Origin: Hungatella sp. UBA5385
GTDB lineage: Bacteria > Bacillota > Clostridia > Lachnospirales > Lachnospiraceae
DNA: 64,000 nt
Reading direction: 5' to 3'
Assembly: GCA_002409995.1 (NCBI GenBank)
Contig: DHOR01000041.1
Coordinates: forward strand, 15,632-79,631
In this document: in pieces, positions 54,688 through 63,284 of the stretch
Numbering within the stretch: the first letter of the stretch is position 1
Layout of the letters: the number at the start of each line of letters is the position of its first letter
Made by a program: the position numbers and the translations under genes
Notes under the pieces: model-generated
The model's database searches: none
What the model was told of the DNA's origin: nothing
What the model saw: only the letters and a program-made list of their open reading frames with translations

Positions 54688-55404
54688 GTGACTCAAGATG
54701 TAGTATTAAATAATCACTTGTCAGATGATTTTGCATTTGATGAAGCTATTAAAACGTTACGTACGAATATTCGTTTTTGTGGAAACAATATCCGCACTAT
54801 TATGCTGACCAGTTCAACTCCTAATGAAGGAAAAAGCAGTATTACATTTTCCCTAGCAAGTTCTCTGGCAGAAACGGGTCAGAAGACCTTACTTATAGAT
54901 GCTGATATTCGTAAATCCGTATTTGTATCCAGATATCACTTAAATAAAGACGTACACGGTTTATCTCAATACTTAAGTGGACAAGTGTCTTTGAATAGTG
55001 TTCTATACAGCACCAATACCGAAAATTTAGATATGATATTTTCCGGACCATATTCTCCGAACCCAGCAGAGCTTTTAGAAGAAGCGGGGTTTCAAGATTT
55101 GATAAAATGGGCTAAAGAAAGATATGATTATGTAATCATAGATACTCCGCCGATCAACAATGTAATTGATGCTGCAATTATCGCAAAGGAATGTGATGGT
55201 GCAGTTATGGTCATTGAAAGTGGAGGTATAAGCTATCGTATGGCTCAACGTTTAAAACTTCAACTAGAGAAAAGCGGCTGCAGAATTCTTGGAGCAGTGT
55301 TGAATAAAGTTGGAAGAGGATATAGTGGATACTATGGAAAGTATGGTCGATATGGTAAATATGATAAATACTATGGTGAGAAACCGGAGAGTGTAAATGA
55401 CTAA
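54688..55404 (+). CDS. BY-kinase (CpsD/CapB-type tyrosine autokinase)
   Basis: A 238-residue tyrosine autokinase. It has the Walker A SSTPNEGKSS (K49), Walker A' LLIDADIRK (D71, D73), Walker B VIIDTPP (D152). The C-terminal tail has eight tyrosines in tandem short GKYG-type repeats (about residues 212-230) where it self-phosphorylates. It works with the Wzz-like protein and is reversed by the phosphatase at 53183. GTG start with GGGAGGGG 7 bases upstream. Overlaps LCP by 8 bases. Confidence 0.93.
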   Translation: MTQDVVLNNHLSDDFAFDEAIKTLRTNIRFCGNNIRTIMLTSSTPNEGKSSITFSLASSLAETGQKTLLIDADIRKSVFVSRYHLNKDVHGLSQYLSGQVSLNSVLYSTNTENLDMIFSGPYSPNPAELLEEAGFQDLIKWAKERYDYVIIDTPPINNVIDAAIIAKECDGAVMVIESGGISYRMAQRLKLQLEKSGCRILGAVLNKVGRGYSGYYGKYGRYGKYDKYYGEKPESVND

Positions 55405-56410
55405 GAAGTGGAAACTGATTAAGATTCTGACCGGTATTTTTCTTCTCATAGTACTTGTTTGGTTTTTCTGGTATTCTTATATTTTATACCAGCGAAAAAT
55501 AGAAATGAGCAAAAGCATTCAGGAGTCCAATTATGAAATTGTAACTCCGACAGATTCATCTGTGTTATATGATGGTAAGAGATATGAGAGAGATCCATCT
55601 ATTAAGGCTTTTCTCTGTATTGGTGTCGACAGCTCAGGAGAATTAGAGCAACGGGTAACTGGGGACGGAGGACAAGCTGATGGAGTGTTCGTGGTTGCTT
55701 ACGATGCAGCCAGAGATCAAGTTAAGATCCTTATGATACCAAGAGATACTATGACTCCTATAACGTTGACGGATCTGAGTGGTAATGTACTTGGGAAAGA
55801 TGTCCAGCATATTACTTTAGCATATGGCTATGGAGATGGTAGAGAGCTTAGCTGCCAAAGAATGGCAGAAGCAGTATCTGAACTTCTGGGTGGTCTTACT
55901 ATCGATGGTTATCTGGCTATGAATACCAGTATGATCTCTCAGTTGAACGATCTGGTTGGTGGAGTTACCGTGCATATTGAGAATGACGGAATGGAACATC
56001 GGGATCCAGCTTTAATAAAAGGGAATGAAGTTAAGTTAAGTGGTAAGCAAGCGGAAATATTTGTTCGTTACCGTGATATAACTATTGATAATAGTGCTCT
56101 CCACAGAATGTCGCAGCAGAGAGAATACATAGAAGGTTATATGGAGGCCATACAGAAACAGGCTGCCAGAGATGACCAAACAATCGTTAAGATTATGAAT
56201 ATGATTGAAGATCATATGATAACAAATTTGTCCAAAGATCAATATTTGAATATAGGTAAGGCTGTTTTATACAGCGATGAGAAATTAGGGCAGGATGATA
56301 TTCTGACAATTCCTGGAGAAGGGGTTGTTACAGATTATTTTGATGAATATCATTACGACCCAGATGGAACCCGACAAATGGTTCTGGATTTGTTTTATCG
56401 GGAGAGGTAA
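55397..56410 (+). CDS. LytR-CpsA-Psr (LCP) family glycopolymer ligase
   Basis: A 337-residue membrane-anchored enzyme (helix about 8-31) with a large extracellular LCP domain. It has MIPRDTMTP, TLAYGYGDG and RVTGD-type conserved arginine and aspartates, and FVRYRD. LCP proteins attach glycopolymers from the lipid carrier to peptidoglycan. The 8-base overlap with the kinase supports co-translation. It is likely to anchor this capsule to the wall. Confidence 0.92.
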   Translation: MTKKWKLIKILTGIFLLIVLVWFFWYSYILYQRKIEMSKSIQESNYEIVTPTDSSVLYDGKRYERDPSIKAFLCIGVDSSGELEQRVTGDGGQADGVFVVAYDAARDQVKILMIPRDTMTPITLTDLSGNVLGKDVQHITLAYGYGDGRELSCQRMAEAVSELLGGLTIDGYLAMNTSMISQLNDLVGGVTVHIENDGMEHRDPALIKGNEVKLSGKQAEIFVRYRDITIDNSALHRMSQQREYIEGYMEAIQKQAARDDQTIVKIMNMIEDHMITNLSKDQYLNIGKAVLYSDEKLGQDDILTIPGEGVVTDYFDEYHYDPDGTRQMVLDLFYRER

Positions 56411-56426
56411 TGAAAAAGCTTATGAT

Positions 56427-56470
56427 CCGCACAATTATGTGCAGTTATAAGGATAAAGTTTAACTTTATC
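56427..56470 (+). repeat. Two inverted repeats upstream of the secreted-protein gene
   Basis: GCACA-ATTA-TGTGC (56429-56442) and GATAAAGTT-T-AACTTTATC (56452-56470) are perfect inverted repeats in the 86-base gap between the LCP gene and 56497. There is no T-run, so they are not typical terminators; operator or mRNA structure is possible. Confidence 0.55.
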
Positions 56471-56496
56471 AACTTAAAGAAAGGAGAAAGAATCCA

Positions 56497-57057
56497 ATGA
56501 AAAAGAGAGCTTTTGCAATTCTATTAACAGCTGCTTTAGTTGCAGTTCAGCCAATTAGTGCTTTTGCAGCTAGTAGTGTCAGCACAGGTGGTTCTAGTGT
56601 AACTACTACAAACCCAACAGTTACTGCTGATGGTCAGTCTTTAAGCACTAACGGTGCTGGAAGTAAAGCAGCTGATGTAGCAGCAGTATTTGCTCAGGGA
56701 GCAGCTGAAACAGCAGGTCTTCCAGAGCAGGTAGTAGCTTCTATAGCCAGCATCAATTCTGGTGCAAATTTAGCATCAAGTGTTGGCAAAGCAGAGTTGG
56801 AGGGTTACGCAGCTTTGACTAAAACTGCTGCAGTTGTCTTAAATGATAAGACTACTAATGCAGTTGCAAACAAAGAAGTACCTGTAACTCTTTACATTCC
56901 AAACCTTCTTGAAGGTCTTCAGAATGTTAAGATTCTCTATTATGAGAATGCAACAGGTCAGTGGAAGGTTATTGAGCCTACTGCAATTGACTTTGCAAAC
57001 AAAACTATTACTTTCAATATGTTTGGTTCTGGTACAGTAACTATTATCCATAAGTAA
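56497..57057 (+). CDS. Secreted protein of unknown function
   Basis: A 186-residue protein with a clear signal peptide (MKKRAFAILLTAALVAVQPISAFA with an AxA-like cleavage near 24), then a Ser/Thr/Gly/Ala-rich linker (about 25-65), a helical alanine-rich middle (about 65-125) and a beta-rich end (about 125-186; PVTLYIPNLLEG and VKILYYENATGQWKVIE). There is no sortase signal or lipobox. I do not recognise the family. It sits inside the capsule locus, so a surface or matrix role is plausible. AAAGGAGA precedes the ATG. Confidence 0.85.
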   Translation: MKKRAFAILLTAALVAVQPISAFAASSVSTGGSSVTTTNPTVTADGQSLSTNGAGSKAADVAAVFAQGAAETAGLPEQVVASIASINSGANLASSVGKAELEGYAALTKTAAVVLNDKTTNAVANKEVPVTLYIPNLLEGLQNVKILYYENATGQWKVIEPTAIDFANKTITFNMFGSGTVTIIHK

Positions 57058-57072
57058 TTGTATGATAATAGA

Positions 57073-57125
57073 AAGAGGGGGAGTTCTGTAATGAAGCTCA
57101 GGCTCAATACAGTCTCCCCTTTTTC
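57073..57125 (+). terminator. Terminator after the secreted-protein gene
   Basis: AGAGGGGGAG (about 57074-57083) pairs with CTCCCCTTT region (57114-57122), with CTGTA (57086-57090) pairing with TACAG (57108-57112) inside, then TTTTT. A long loop remains between. It ends the first capsule unit before the next promoter. Confidence 0.75.
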
Positions 57126-57134
57126 CAAAGCAAT

Positions 57135-57164
57135 TTGACCAGAATACAAAGAAGTCTTTATACT
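57135..57164 (+). promoter_or_regulatory. Promoter of the glycosyltransferase block
   Basis: TTGACC (57135-57140) and TATACT (57159-57164) are 18 bases apart, 46 bases before the ATG of the sugar transferase gene and just after the terminator. Confidence 0.7.
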
Positions 57165-57209
57165 GTGGTGAGATTGTTTGTATTAATTTCTAAATCGGAG
57201 GTTGGGGGT

Positions 57210-58649
57210 ATGTATAAAAAAGTTGCTCAAGGTTGGATGAAACATTTTGATTTCTTGGTTATTGATTTAATTTGTCTTCAACTATCTTATTTTATAGCTT
57301 ATTGTTTTAGAAATGGATTCCATGATTTTTATGAAAAATCCACATATCGTAGTATGAGTATTATATTTTTATTAGTTGACATTATTCTGATTGCGTATTT
57401 TGAATTATTTAAGGATGTCTTAAAAAGAGGGTATTATAAAGAGTGGACGATGATGTTAAAGCATGTATGCCTAGTTATGCTTTTCGCAACATTTTATCTG
57501 TTTATTTCTAAAACAGGGGGGGAACACTCAAGGATTGTCTTGGTTTCAACAGGTGTTACTTATTTTATTGTTGGCTATACAGTTAGAATAGTATGGAAAA
57601 AAATTGTATTATCAAAAAACATAATAATTGGAAAGCGATCGCTATTAATACTTACAACAAAAGAGAATTTAAATCATACAATTAGTGAAATTAACAGAAA
57701 TAATTATGGACGTTTTCGAGTTTCAGGAGTTGCGGTACTTGACAAAGATATGACGGGTCAAATTATTGATGGTGTTCCAGTTATTGCAACGAAGGACACT
57801 GTAATTAATTATATCTGTAGAAAATGGGTTGATGAGGTGTTTATTCAACCTTCTACAAAAACTCAACAATATGATGAGTTGATAAATCAACTGGCTGAAA
57901 TGGGAGTAACGGTACATATAAATTTACTTGAATTTGGTAAACTTACTGGTCAAAAGCAATTGATTGAGCAAGTTGGACCCTATATGGTACTGACTACTAG
58001 TATAAATATAACAACAGATAGAGAATATGTAATGAAACGTTCCATGGATGTATGTGGTGGTATCGTTGGTTGCCTTGTAACAGGTGTTTTATTTTTGATA
58101 TTTGCTCCATTGATCTACATAAAATCCCCTGGTCCTATATTTTTCTCACAGACTCGAATTGGACAAAATGGTAAAAAGTTTAAGATCTATAAGTTTCGCA
58201 GCATGTATTTGGATGCAGAAGAACGGAAGAAAGAACTTATGGAGAAGAATCGAATCAGTAATGGTATGATGTTTAAATTGGATTACGACCCCCGAATTAT
58301 TGGAAGTGAGAAGGGGAATGGAAAAGGTATTGGTAATTTTATAAGGAAATATTCTATTGATGAGTTTCCTCAGTTCTGGAATGTGTTAAAAGGGGATATG
58401 AGCCTTGTCGGTACAAGACCACCTACTGTAGATGAATGGGAGAAGTATGCGCTTCACCATAGAGCAAGACTAGCTGTTAAACCAGGAATTACTGGTGCCT
58501 GGCAGGTGAGTGGACGAAGCGATATTACGGATTTTGAAGAAGTGGTAAAACTGGACACGAATTATATCCTTGATTGGAGTGTTGGGCTGGATCTGAGGAT
58601 TATAGCTAAAACCATACTGGTGGTGTTGGGACAGAATGGTGCATTGTGA
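57210..58649 (+). CDS. Polyprenyl-phosphate glycosyl-1-phosphate transferase (first sugar)
   Basis: A 479-residue enzyme that transfers the first sugar phosphate to undecaprenyl phosphate at the membrane. The N-terminal half has four membrane helices and a CoA-binding-like domain; the C-terminal bacterial sugar transferase domain (about 290-479) starts with KRSMDVCGG and has KIYKFRSMYLDAE and VGTRPPTVDEWEKY. ATG 57210 has GGAGG 8 bases upstream; an earlier ATG (57135) overlaps the promoter. The sugar is not predictable. Confidence 0.92.
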   Translation: MYKKVAQGWMKHFDFLVIDLICLQLSYFIAYCFRNGFHDFYEKSTYRSMSIIFLLVDIILIAYFELFKDVLKRGYYKEWTMMLKHVCLVMLFATFYLFISKTGGEHSRIVLVSTGVTYFIVGYTVRIVWKKIVLSKNIIIGKRSLLILTTKENLNHTISEINRNNYGRFRVSGVAVLDKDMTGQIIDGVPVIATKDTVINYICRKWVDEVFIQPSTKTQQYDELINQLAEMGVTVHINLLEFGKLTGQKQLIEQVGPYMVLTTSINITTDREYVMKRSMDVCGGIVGCLVTGVLFLIFAPLIYIKSPGPIFFSQTRIGQNGKKFKIYKFRSMYLDAEERKKELMEKNRISNGMMFKLDYDPRIIGSEKGNGKGIGNFIRKYSIDEFPQFWNVLKGDMSLVGTRPPTVDEWEKYALHHRARLAVKPGITGAWQVSGRSDITDFEEVVKLDTNYILDWSVGLDLRIIAKTILVVLGQNGAL

Positions 58650-58910
58650 AAATTTGGCATTAGCATTTTGTTGTATCAGCTTAACATGAAAGCTTTTTCA
58701 TCTAATGATAGAGGCTGTTTGTTGTAAAGTTATAAAACCGTTATTTGTTTGGGTGATCTAAAAAGGTGGTAAAGTCAATAAATATCGAGCGGATTTGTAA
58801 CTATAATTGTAGACTGGCTCGAACATAATAAAAAGTGAATTGTTGGAATTTACTTAGCTAAATGTAATATCGAAAGTATTGCATAATGTCGTGAGAGGAG
58901 AGTGAATACA
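58650..58910. other. Intergenic gap of 261 bases
   Basis: No gene is seen. A TATAAT at 58802-58807 lacks a good -35 box. It could be a weak internal promoter, but I have no firm feature here. Confidence 0.4.
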
Positions 58911-59360
58911 ATGAAAATATGTTTAGTGGGTTCATCAGGAGGACATCTTACACATTTATATATGCTGAAACCATTTTGGCAGAAGAAGGAGCGTTTTTGG
59001 GTTACCTTTGATAAGGAGGATGCGAGGAGTCTTTTGAAAAATGAAAAGATTTATCCTTGCTACTATCCTACAAATCGAAACATAAAAGCTCTTATTAAAA
59101 ACACAAAACTTGCCTGGAAAGTGCTTCGTAAAGAGAAGCCAGATCTAATCATTTCATCGGGGGCAGCTGTGGCAGTCCCCTTTTTCTATTTAGGAAAGCT
59201 ATTCGGAGCAAAGATGATTTATATAGAAGTGTTTGACAGAATAGATAAACCGACAATTACGGGAAAAATAGTTTATCCAGTTGCAAATAAATTTATTGTC
59301 CAGTGGGAAGAACAAAAGAAGGTTTATAAAAAAGCGATTAACTTGGGAAGTATTTTTTGA
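58911..59360 (+). CDS. Alg14/PssD-type glycosyltransferase subunit
   Basis: A 149-residue membrane-associated protein of the Alg14 family. It begins MKICLVGSSGGHLTHLYML with the glycine-rich motif and has IISSGAAVAVPFFYLGKLFGAKMIYIEVFDR. It normally forms the membrane half of a two-protein glycosyltransferase with Alg13, encoded next. The ATG at 58911 has AGGAG 10 bases upstream; a GTG at 58902 is too close to that site. Confidence 0.88.
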   Translation: MKICLVGSSGGHLTHLYMLKPFWQKKERFWVTFDKEDARSLLKNEKIYPCYYPTNRNIKALIKNTKLAWKVLRKEKPDLIISSGAAVAVPFFYLGKLFGAKMIYIEVFDRIDKPTITGKIVYPVANKFIVQWEEQKKVYKKAINLGSIF

Positions 59361-59424
59361 CTGCAGAAGTAAATTTGATGACAACAAAAGAACAGGGAAT
59401 TTGATAAGCATAGAGGGTAAAAAA

Positions 59425-59928
59425 ATGATATTTGTAACAGTAGGTACACATGAGCAACCATTCAACCGACTTGTGGAATACATAGATAATTTAAAAAGAG
59501 AAAAAAAAATAGATGATGATGTGTTTATCCAGACCGGTTACAGTACATACGAGCCAAAGCACTGTAAGTGGAGCAGGTTAATTCCATACGATGAAATAGA
59601 GAAAAATGTGATGGAAGCTAGGATCGTCATTACTCATGGTGGTCCAGCGAGTTTCATTTTGCCTCTTCAAATGGGTAAGATTCCGATTGTTGTTCCAAGA
59701 CAACAGGCTTTTAATGAACATGTGAATAACCATCAGCTAGAGTTCACCAATACTATTGTTGAGAGAATGGGAACAATCATTGCGGTGGTCGATATAGAAA
59801 AACTTGGTGAAATCATTGAAAATTATAACTCTATTGTTACTGATATAAAATATCGCATTAATAGTAACAATGAAAAATTCTGTAATGAATTTGAAGAGAT
59901 TGTTAATAATATCTTAGTAGAAAAATGA
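59425..59928 (+). CDS. Alg13/PssE-type glycosyltransferase catalytic subunit
   Basis: A 167-residue GT28 C-terminal-domain protein, MIFVTVGTHEQPFNRLVEYID, with THGGPASF for UDP-sugar binding. Together with the Alg14-like protein it adds the second sugar to the lipid-linked chain, by analogy with PssDE/EpsEF pairs. A GAGGG 7 bases before ATG 59425 fixes the start. Confidence 0.88.
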   Translation: MIFVTVGTHEQPFNRLVEYIDNLKREKKIDDDVFIQTGYSTYEPKHCKWSRLIPYDEIEKNVMEARIVITHGGPASFILPLQMGKIPIVVPRQQAFNEHVNNHQLEFTNTIVERMGTIIAVVDIEKLGEIIENYNSIVTDIKYRINSNNEKFCNEFEEIVNNILVEK

Positions 59929-60123
59929 AAAGTAACTAAATTAATCTTCCAGACAACCTCGAAGATTTGGATATGTATAAAGTTCATATTATCTATAAGA
60001 CAGATATTACAACTAGTTTTAGATTGGAAAGTTCCAATTGTTTTATGGTTGGCATATGATTTAGAAGTGTTTTTGCGGGTTTAAAAAGAAGAATAGTTAT
60101 TTGAAAAGGGAGGGAGTTCTAAA

Positions 60124-60990
60124 ATGATGATCTCAGTTATCTCAACATTATACAAAGGAAATAAATATGTTAAACAATTGCAAAAAATGGTAGAGGCTAA
60201 TGCTAAAATCCTAAAAATCAAACATGATGTAGATGTTGAGTTAATATTAGTTAATGACTATCCTAATGAAGAAATTGAACTTTATGAAAAGACTTCCAAG
60301 CACTATACAGTTAAAGTTATTATGAATTCTGTTAATTCAGGAATACACGTATCAAGAGTGAAGGGAATTGCTGCATCTGTTGGTGAATTTATATTAATTT
60401 TAGACCAAGATGATAAAATTAAGGATGTTTTTTTATTATCTCAATATGAAAAATTGAGAGTTCATGGTGATATCGTTGTATGTAATGGCATCAAGGAGTT
60501 GCACGGAGTCGATAAGGTTATATATCATGATAAATTAAAGCATAATCTAGTTAACTGCAAAGAAGTATATTTAATGGCAGCTAATCAGATTGTGTCTCCT
60601 GGACAGTGTTTAATTAAGAAAGCAGCCATTCCTTGTGCATGGATTGAAAATCCATTGAATAAGAATGGATCAGATGATCTTTTTCTATGGCTTTTAATAT
60701 TGAACAGTGGAATAAGATTTAAAACAAATCGTGAGCAATTATATATTCACACTATGACTGGCGAGAACTTATCAGATGATTTAAAAAATATGTTAAGTTC
60801 TGATAATGAAATGCTAGATATTGCTGCGAAAAACAATCTGCTTAGTATGAATGATATAAAAAAGAGAAGACGTTTAATTTTGTTTTTGAAAAGTACTAAA
60901 GGAGAAAAAAATAGTGCTTTAATGAAAATTTTTATGTATCTTAAAAACATTGACATTGTTCTAATAAAGATTGTTGCTTATTACATATAA
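60124..60990 (+). CDS. GT2-family glycosyltransferase
   Basis: A 288-residue GT-A fold enzyme. MMISVISTLYKGNKYVKQL and the DxD-like LILDQDDKIKD motif near residue 97 mark GT2. The C-terminal 60 residues are basic and hydrophobic. The donor and acceptor are unknown. The coding sequence is more AT-rich than the genes before 59 kb. ATG 60124 and 60127 are both possible; GGGAGG precedes them. Confidence 0.87.
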   Translation: MMISVISTLYKGNKYVKQLQKMVEANAKILKIKHDVDVELILVNDYPNEEIELYEKTSKHYTVKVIMNSVNSGIHVSRVKGIAASVGEFILILDQDDKIKDVFLLSQYEKLRVHGDIVVCNGIKELHGVDKVIYHDKLKHNLVNCKEVYLMAANQIVSPGQCLIKKAAIPCAWIENPLNKNGSDDLFLWLLILNSGIRFKTNREQLYIHTMTGENLSDDLKNMLSSDNEMLDIAAKNNLLSMNDIKKRRRLILFLKSTKGEKNSALMKIFMYLKNIDIVLIKIVAYYI

Positions 60991-61004
60991 TGAATGGAGA
61001 ATTT

Positions 61005-62207
61005 ATGAGAGAAATTATATATATATCAATGTGTACTCCATTTGATAATGTGGGGCATGCAGGGGGGAAAACATTAAATTTTTATATAAATAAATTTTCT
61101 GATGAGCTAAATGTGACTATAATTTCAAAAGTGTTGCCTGATGAAAAAGAAAAAATAAATTTATCTAAAACTAAATACAGACAAATTTATATAGAAAAAA
61201 ATCATGGTCTTAAAAGAGGTTTAGATATACTAATGAGCATGAATTCAAAAGTCAATCCTCTTTATAAATATGGTAACACCTTATTAAAAGCTACATATTT
61301 GGCATACGAAAAAGCTTTAAAAAAGCTGAAAGTTGATGGATATAAACCAGATATTGTGATTCTAGAATGGACTGAAATGCTGTTATTTATTGATGTAGTT
61401 AAAAGATATTTTCCTAATGCTAAATATGTTTCTTCAGAGCATGATGTTTCTTTTCTTGGAAAACAGAGATTATTTCAAAATGAAAATAATAAACTTAAGA
61501 GATTTATCAAATATTTATACTATAAATCTATAAAAAAACATGAACTTCAATGCATAAACAAATGTGATTTGACAGTAACTCATAATTTTAAAGACTACAA
61601 TCTTCTCCTAGAGAATGGAATAAATAATAAAAAATTAGGAATTATATCACCTTATTATGATAATTTTAAAGATTGTATAAGAAGGTCAGAAAATAAAGAT
61701 ATTTTATTCTATGGTGCAATGAATAGGAAGGAAAATTATTTAAGTGCAATCTGGTTTATTGACAACGTTATGCCGTTATTGACTGATTTAGATGTTAGAT
61801 TTATAGTCATTGGTAATAAACCTCCAAAATGTTTGTTGAAAAAGCAAAGCAAGAGTGTAGTAATAACTGGTTTTATAGAGGATATTTCATCATACTTTTC
61901 TACTGGGATGTGTTTGGTAGCACCATTAAAGTTTGGAGCCGGGATAAAGGTTAAAATTTTGGAAGCGCTTTCTTCTGGAATAATCGTATTAACCAATTCT
62001 ATCGGCATAGAAGGTATTAATATGGAAAATAAAAAGCATTATTTGCATTGTGAAAGCTCAGAAGAATATTCCAGTATAATTAGGGAAATATATTTTGGTC
62101 ATATTGATACAAAAAAAATGTGCAATGAGGCTAAGAATTTGATAGAAACTGAATATAATTTGGAAGAGTCTTATAAAGAATATAAAAAAAGAATTGAATC
62201 TTTATAG
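61005..62207 (+). CDS. GT4-type glycosyltransferase (group 1)
   Basis: A 400-residue GT-B enzyme. The N-terminal half includes GHAGGKTLNFYINKFSDEL and SSEHDVSFLGKQRLF; the C-terminal half has LFYGAMNRKENYLSAIWFI and the nucleotide-sugar motif FGAGIKVKILEALSSG. A GGAG 6 bases before ATG 61005 is preferred to the ATG at 60990, which lies in the stop of GT2. Substrate unknown. Confidence 0.87.
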   Translation: MREIIYISMCTPFDNVGHAGGKTLNFYINKFSDELNVTIISKVLPDEKEKINLSKTKYRQIYIEKNHGLKRGLDILMSMNSKVNPLYKYGNTLLKATYLAYEKALKKLKVDGYKPDIVILEWTEMLLFIDVVKRYFPNAKYVSSEHDVSFLGKQRLFQNENNKLKRFIKYLYYKSIKKHELQCINKCDLTVTHNFKDYNLLLENGINNKKLGIISPYYDNFKDCIRRSENKDILFYGAMNRKENYLSAIWFIDNVMPLLTDLDVRFIVIGNKPPKCLLKKQSKSVVITGFIEDISSYFSTGMCLVAPLKFGAGIKVKILEALSSGIIVLTNSIGIEGINMENKKHYLHCESSEEYSSIIREIYFGHIDTKKMCNEAKNLIETEYNLEESYKEYKKRIESL

Positions 62208-62219
62208 AGAGGATTATAT

Positions 62220-63284
62220 ATGAAAATTATTGCATACTATTTACCACAATTTCATCAGGTGGCTGAGAATGAAAGATGGTGGGGAAAAGGATTTACTGAA
62301 TGGACAAATGTAAAAAAAGGTAAGCCTTTGTTTAAAAATCATAATCAACCCAGAGTACCACTAAATGGTTATTATAATTTATTAGATAAGAATACCATGT
62401 ATCGTCAAGCTAATCAAGCTAATGAACATGGTATTTATGGCATGGCATTTTATCATTACTGGTTTTCAGGTGATTTACTTTTAGAAAAACCAGCTGAAAA
62501 TCTTCTTAAGTGGAAAGATATAAATATGAATTTTTTGTTTTTTTGGGCAAATCATGATTGGATTAGAAGTTGGAATGGAACGAAAGAATTGTTAAAAAAA
62601 CAAATATATGGGGAAAAAGATGACTGGAAATCACACTTTATGTATATGTTACCTTTCTTTCAAGATAATAGATATATTAAAATACATAATAAACCTATGA
62701 TGGGAATTTATCAATCGACTGTTATTCCAAATTTTGATGCAATGATTGCATATTGGAATAATTTAGCAATTGAATTTGGTTTTGACGGAATTTATATAAT
62801 TGAATCAATGATCAATTCTAAAGATAATAAATCATCAAAATATGGAAATGCAGTTTTACTTAGACAACCGAATATTGCTCAATACGATTATTTACGTATA
62901 TATGAGAAAATTAAAAGATATCCTCAATTGCAAAAATTGATACCTTTTTGTTATCCAGCAAAAGTTTCATATGAAAAGGTTATGGAGTCATTAGTGCAGT
63001 TCAGTAAAGGATTTGAGAGTGAAAAAGATATAATTTTTGGTTTTTTTTCAGGTTGGGATAATACATGTAGACATGGGAATCGAGGATTTGTAATTATAAA
63101 TCAAAACGTAATAATTTTCAAAAAATATTTGAAGGAACTTATTGAAATAGGAAAACAAAAAAATGTTGAATATATTTTTTTGAATGCATGGAATGAATGG
63201 GGCGAAGGTATGTATATTGAACCAGATACTAAAGATAAAATGGCATATTTATCTGCGATTGGAGAAATTCTACAAAATGAATGA
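62220..63284 (+). CDS. WbsX-type GH99-like protein
   Basis: A 354-residue protein of the WbsX/GH99-like family (MKIIAYYLPQFHQVAENERWWGKGFTEW, YHYWFSGDLLLEKPAENLL, FFWANHDWIRSWNG, LNAWNEWGEGMYIEP). GH99 enzymes are endo-acting glycosidases, and WbsX relatives occur in O-antigen and capsule loci. Its real activity (transfer or trimming) is not known. It starts 13 bases after GT4 with AGAGG upstream and overlaps the next frame by 8 bases. Confidence 0.85.
   Translation: MKIIAYYLPQFHQVAENERWWGKGFTEWTNVKKGKPLFKNHNQPRVPLNGYYNLLDKNTMYRQANQANEHGIYGMAFYHYWFSGDLLLEKPAENLLKWKDINMNFLFFWANHDWIRSWNGTKELLKKQIYGEKDDWKSHFMYMLPFFQDNRYIKIHNKPMMGIYQSTVIPNFDAMIAYWNNLAIEFGFDGIYIIESMINSKDNKSSKYGNAVLLRQPNIAQYDYLRIYEKIKRYPQLQKLIPFCYPAKVSYEKVMESLVQFSKGFESEKDIIFGFFSGWDNTCRHGNRGFVIINQNVIIFKKYLKELIEIGKQKNVEYIFLNAWNEWGEGMYIEPDTKDKMAYLSAIGEILQNE

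Noticed and set aside
56427..56470. Intrinsic terminator after the LCP gene
   Set aside because: The two hairpins have no following T-run, and the ribosome binding site of 56497 follows closely; annotated as inverted repeats only.
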